The position numbers were made by a program, and so were the translations under genes. Below, in pieces: positions 61,234-64,000 of a DNA stretch of 64,000 nucleotides; positions within the stretch are counted from its first letter, which is position 1, and each line of letters begins with the position of its first letter. The notes beneath the pieces are model-generated. The model did not search any database, was not told where the DNA came from, and saw only the letters and a list, made by a program, of their open reading frames with translations. This DNA comes from JALZVT01 sp039029135. Lineage in GTDB: Bacteria; Pseudomonadota; Gammaproteobacteria; Pseudomonadales; Azotimanducaceae. The DNA lies in NCBI GenBank assembly GCA_039029135.1, contig JBCCGT010000013.1, forward strand, positions 76,405 through 140,404, in the 5' to 3' direction.

Positions 61234-62238
61234 TTAGGGGCGCGGGAAATCCAGCATCCGCTGCAGCGGGATCATCGCCTTCTTGCCGAGTTCGGGATCG
61301 ACGTGGATCTCGCGACCGGTGCCGTCGATGATGGCATCGCGTAGCGCCTCCAGCTCGTTCATCGCCATCCACGGGCAGTGGGCGCAGCTACGGCAGGTCG
61401 CGCCGTCGCCCGCCGTCGGCGCCTCGATGAAACGCTTGTCGGGGTTCTGCTTGCGCAGATAGTGGAAGATGCCCCGATCGGTGGCGACGATGAAGGTGTC
61501 GTGGGGCAGCTCGCTCGCCCCCTTGATGATCTGGCTGGTGGAGCCGACGCAGTCGGCGAGCTCGACCACGGCAGCCGGCGATTCGGGGTGCACCAGCACG
61601 CCCGCGTCCGGATAGACCGCCTTCAGATCAAACAGCGCCTTGGACTTGAACTCCTCGTGGACGATGCACGCGCCGTTCCACAGCAGCATGTCCACGCCGG
61701 TCTCGTGCTGAATGTAGCGGCCGAGATGCTTGTCCGGCGCCCAGAGGATCTTTTCGCCCTTGGCGTGCAGATGCTCGACGATCTCCAGGCCGACGCTGGA
61801 GGTGACGACCCAGTCCGACAGCGCCTTCACCCGCGCGGAAGTGTTCGCGTACACGACTACCGTGCGATCCGGGTGCTCCTGGCAGAATTTTTCGAACTCA
61901 TCCGGCGGGCAGCCGAGATCCAGACTACACTCCGCCTCGAGGGTCGGCATATAGATCGTCTTCTCGGGCGACAGGATCTTCGCCGTCTCGCCCATGAAGC
62001 GGACGCCGGCCACATACATGGTCTGCGCCGGGTGGTCGCGACCGAAGCGCGCCATCTCGAGGGAGTCCGAGACGATGCCGCCGGTCTCGTCGGCGACGTC
62101 CTGCACGTTTTGGTCGACGTAGTAGTGGGCGACGAGCACGGCCTCGCGCTCCTTCAGCAACGCCTTGATCTCTGCCTTGAGCGCGTCGCGCTTATCGTCG
62201 TCGAGAATCGCCGGCTCGTAGAGCGGGATCTCCTCGCA
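61234..62238 (-). pseudogene. nadA: Quinolinate synthase NadA, 5' end replaced at a chimeric join
   Basis: About 334 residues of NadA are readable (EEIPLYEPAILDDDKRD onward): KEREAVLVAHYYVD, ETGGIVSDSLEMARFG, VAGVRFMGETAKI, PTLEAECSLDLGCP, CIVHEEFKSK, VHPESPAAVVELAD and the terminal Cys cluster CRSCAHCPWMAMN that holds the 4Fe-4S cluster with the other two Cys. It makes quinolinate from iminoaspartate and DHAP. Only a handful of N-terminal residues are missing: upstream of 62,236 the frame turns into the antisense of nothing known and the sequence becomes clpB on another frame. So the start codon is lost, and the apparent longer ORF to 62,415 is an artefact of the join. Confidence 0.85.
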
Positions 62239-64000
62239 ACTGTTGCGCCAGCGGGTTTTCCACCTGAGTCTGGATAGCTCGCTTGAGCGGCCTCGCACCA
62301 AATACCGGATCAAAACCAGAGTCAGCCAGTTTATCCATGGCTCCTGCAGACAGTTCGAGTTTATAACCTTTATCAGCCAGGCGGGCTCGTAGTGACGCCA
62401 GCTGGATTTTCGCAATCGATTTAATTTGCTCTTTACCCAGCGGATGGAACACCACTATATCGTCTACCCGGTTGATAAACTCCGGCCGGAAATGCTGGCC
62501 AACCACGTTCATCACCATGGATTTCATTTCTTCGTACTGATTTTCCTGATGCTTGTCCTGGATAATATCGGAGCCCAGGTTAGACGTCATGATCACTACG
62601 GTATTCTTAAAATCTACAGTGCGGCCCTGGCCGTCGGTTAAGCGACCGTCATCCAGCACCTGCAGCAGAATATTAAACACATCCGGATGAGCTTTCTCTA
62701 CCTCATCAAGCAGGATCACAGAATATGGCTTACGGCGAACCGCTTCGGTTAGATAACCGCCCTCTTCGTATCCTACATAACCTGGAGGCGCACCTACCAG
62801 GCGGGCCACGCTGTGTTTTTCCATAAATTCCGACATATCTATGCGGATCATGGCCTCTTCGGTATCAAACATAAACCCGGCCAGTGATTTACACAGCTCT
62901 GTTTTACCTACCCCGGTTGGCCCTAAGAACAGGAACGAACCAATTGGTCGATTCGGATCTGCAAGCCCGGCACGTGACCGGCGAATAGCATTAGATACCG
63001 CATTTACCGCTTCATGCTGACCGACCACCCGCTTATGCAGCACATCTTCCATGCGCAGTAGCTTGTCGCGTTCACCCTCGAGCATTTTAGACACCGGAAT
63101 ACCGGTCCAGCGTGACAGCACATCGGCAATTTCAGCATCCGTTACCCGGTTTTTCATTAACAGAGTTTCTTTGTTCTCGTTTTCCGCCGCTTTTTCCAGC
63201 TTCATCTCAAGCTCAGGAATACGGCCGTACTGCAGCTCAGACATCCGGTTTAAGTCGGATGCGCGACGGGCAATTTCTAAATCCAGCTTGGCTTGTTCAA
63301 GCTCAGACTTAATTGACTGGGTGCCCTGCATGGCTTCTTTTTCTTCTTTCCAGATTTTCTCCAGATCGGCGAATTTAATTTCTGCCTGTTCGCGCTCCAG
63401 CTCGATCATTTCAAGTCGCTTATGACTGGCATCATCGGTTTCTTTCGCCAGCGCCTGCTCTTCCAGCTTGAGCTGGATGATACGACGCTCCAGTCGATCC
63501 ATTTCTTCGGGTTTTGAATCAATCTGTAAACGAATACTCGAGGCCGCCTCATCAATCAGATCGATAGCCTTATCGGGTAACTGCCGGTCGCTGATGTAAC
63601 GATGCGACAAGGTTGCCGCCGCCACAATGGCTGGATCGGTAATATCTACCGAATGGTGCAGTTCGTAACGTTCTTTTAAGCCCCGCAGTATTGCGATAGT
63701 GTCCTCTACACTGGGTTCATTCACCAGTACCTTCTGGAAACGGCGTTCCAGCGCTGCATCTTTCTCGATATACTGGCGATATTCATCCAGGGTAGTCGCG
63801 CCCACGCAATGCAGCTCACCACGGGCAAGTGCCGGTTTGAGCATATTGCCAGCGTCCATGGCACCGTCTGATTTACCGGCCCCGACCATGGTATGTAATT
63901 CATCAATAAACAGAATTACCCGACCTTCTTCTTTGGCAAGTTCATTGAGTACTGCTTTTAGGCGCTCTTCAAACTCGCCGCGATATTTAGCCCCTGCTAC
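62237..64000 (-). CDS. clpB: ClpB disaggregase, internal fragment of foreign composition
   Basis: About 587 codons of the Hsp104/ClpB AAA+ disaggregase, open at both ends. The window edge cuts the first AAA domain (YRGEFEERLKAVLNEL, LFIDELHTMVGAGKSDGAMD, Walker B), followed by the M-domain coiled coil (ERLERRIIQLKLEEQALAKE), TGIPVSKML, the second Walker A FLFLGPTGVGKTELCKSLA and FDPVFGARPLKRAIQTQVENPLAQQ. It stops after QQL, lacking the final ~15 residues, where it meets nadA. G+C is about 50% and codons favour A/T-ending triplets, unlike the rest. It resembles clpB of a lower-G+C marine gammaproteobacterium. Confidence 0.9.

Noticed and set aside
62239..62415. N-terminal extension of NadA (MRKSSWRHYEP...)
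   Set aside because: It is clpB sequence read in a wrong frame across the chimeric join; it is unlike any NadA N-terminus.

Overview
The window reads as one contig of a high-G+C (about two thirds G+C by eye) gammaproteobacterium, probably assembled from a metagenome. The placement rests on MBL hydrolase-BamC-DapA-PerM-TusA-BepA-NadA at 54,987-62,238, an order I recall from Pseudomonas, and on PBP1b with a UB2H-like region plus an LpoP-like lipoprotein, YbbN and GlpD. I cannot name the genus. The last ~1.76 kb is about 50% G+C and encodes ClpB joined mid-gene to nadA, so the right edge is probably a chimeric assembly join. No rRNA, tRNA, CRISPR array, IS element or prophage was seen.

Layout. 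1-6,224 (minus) is an acyl-CoA operon: PHP phosphoesterase, two hot-dog (MaoC-type) dehydratase subunits, a single-chain biotin-dependent acyl-CoA carboxylase, an SDR oxidoreductase and the start of an enolase-superfamily enzyme. 6,389-9,472 carries a 2Fe-2S ferredoxin and a DUF5916 outer-membrane-type protein. 9,542-18,930 is a patchwork of lower G+C: cupin, a 51-nt perfect palindrome of REP type, a small membrane protein, an ECF42-type sigma factor with its DGPF/YCII partner, TetR facing darcynin with a candidate operator between them, a tiny ferredoxin-like ORF, a secreted propeller-like protein, DUF899, a methyltransferase, an ABM monooxygenase and a PhoX remnant.

19,038-27,824 holds a TauD dioxygenase, an LLM flavoenzyme, an HSL-type hydrolase, a membrane protein with a degenerate nuclease domain, glutaredoxin, a DsbA-like protein, DUF4126, PBP1b and its probable activator. 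27,867-42,937 is rich in oxidative and hydrolytic catabolism: alpha-hydroxy-acid oxidase, serine hydrolase, VOC protein, dihydroorotase-like enzyme, threonine aldolase, sulfatase, PhyH dioxygenase, Baeyer-Villiger monooxygenase, nitronate monooxygenase, acyl-CoA ligase and GlpD. 43,022-47,389 has DUF3187, a MurA with Asp at the Cys115 position, a DUF6279 lipoprotein and a class-I amidotransferase. An AT-rich gap with two perfect DnaA boxes follows.

The most unusual locus is 47,831-53,719 (minus): FHA protein, PP2C phosphatase, transmembrane Ser/Thr kinase with an FGE-like sensor domain, a ShlB/FhaC-like POTRA/beta-barrel protein with a Thr-rich cytoplasmic leader, and an 82-residue secreted peptide, all overlapping or nearly touching. 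It looks like a kinase/phosphatase/reader module wired to an outer-membrane secretion-type barrel, without any type VI secretion genes. 54,047-62,238 returns to conserved envelope and housekeeping genes.
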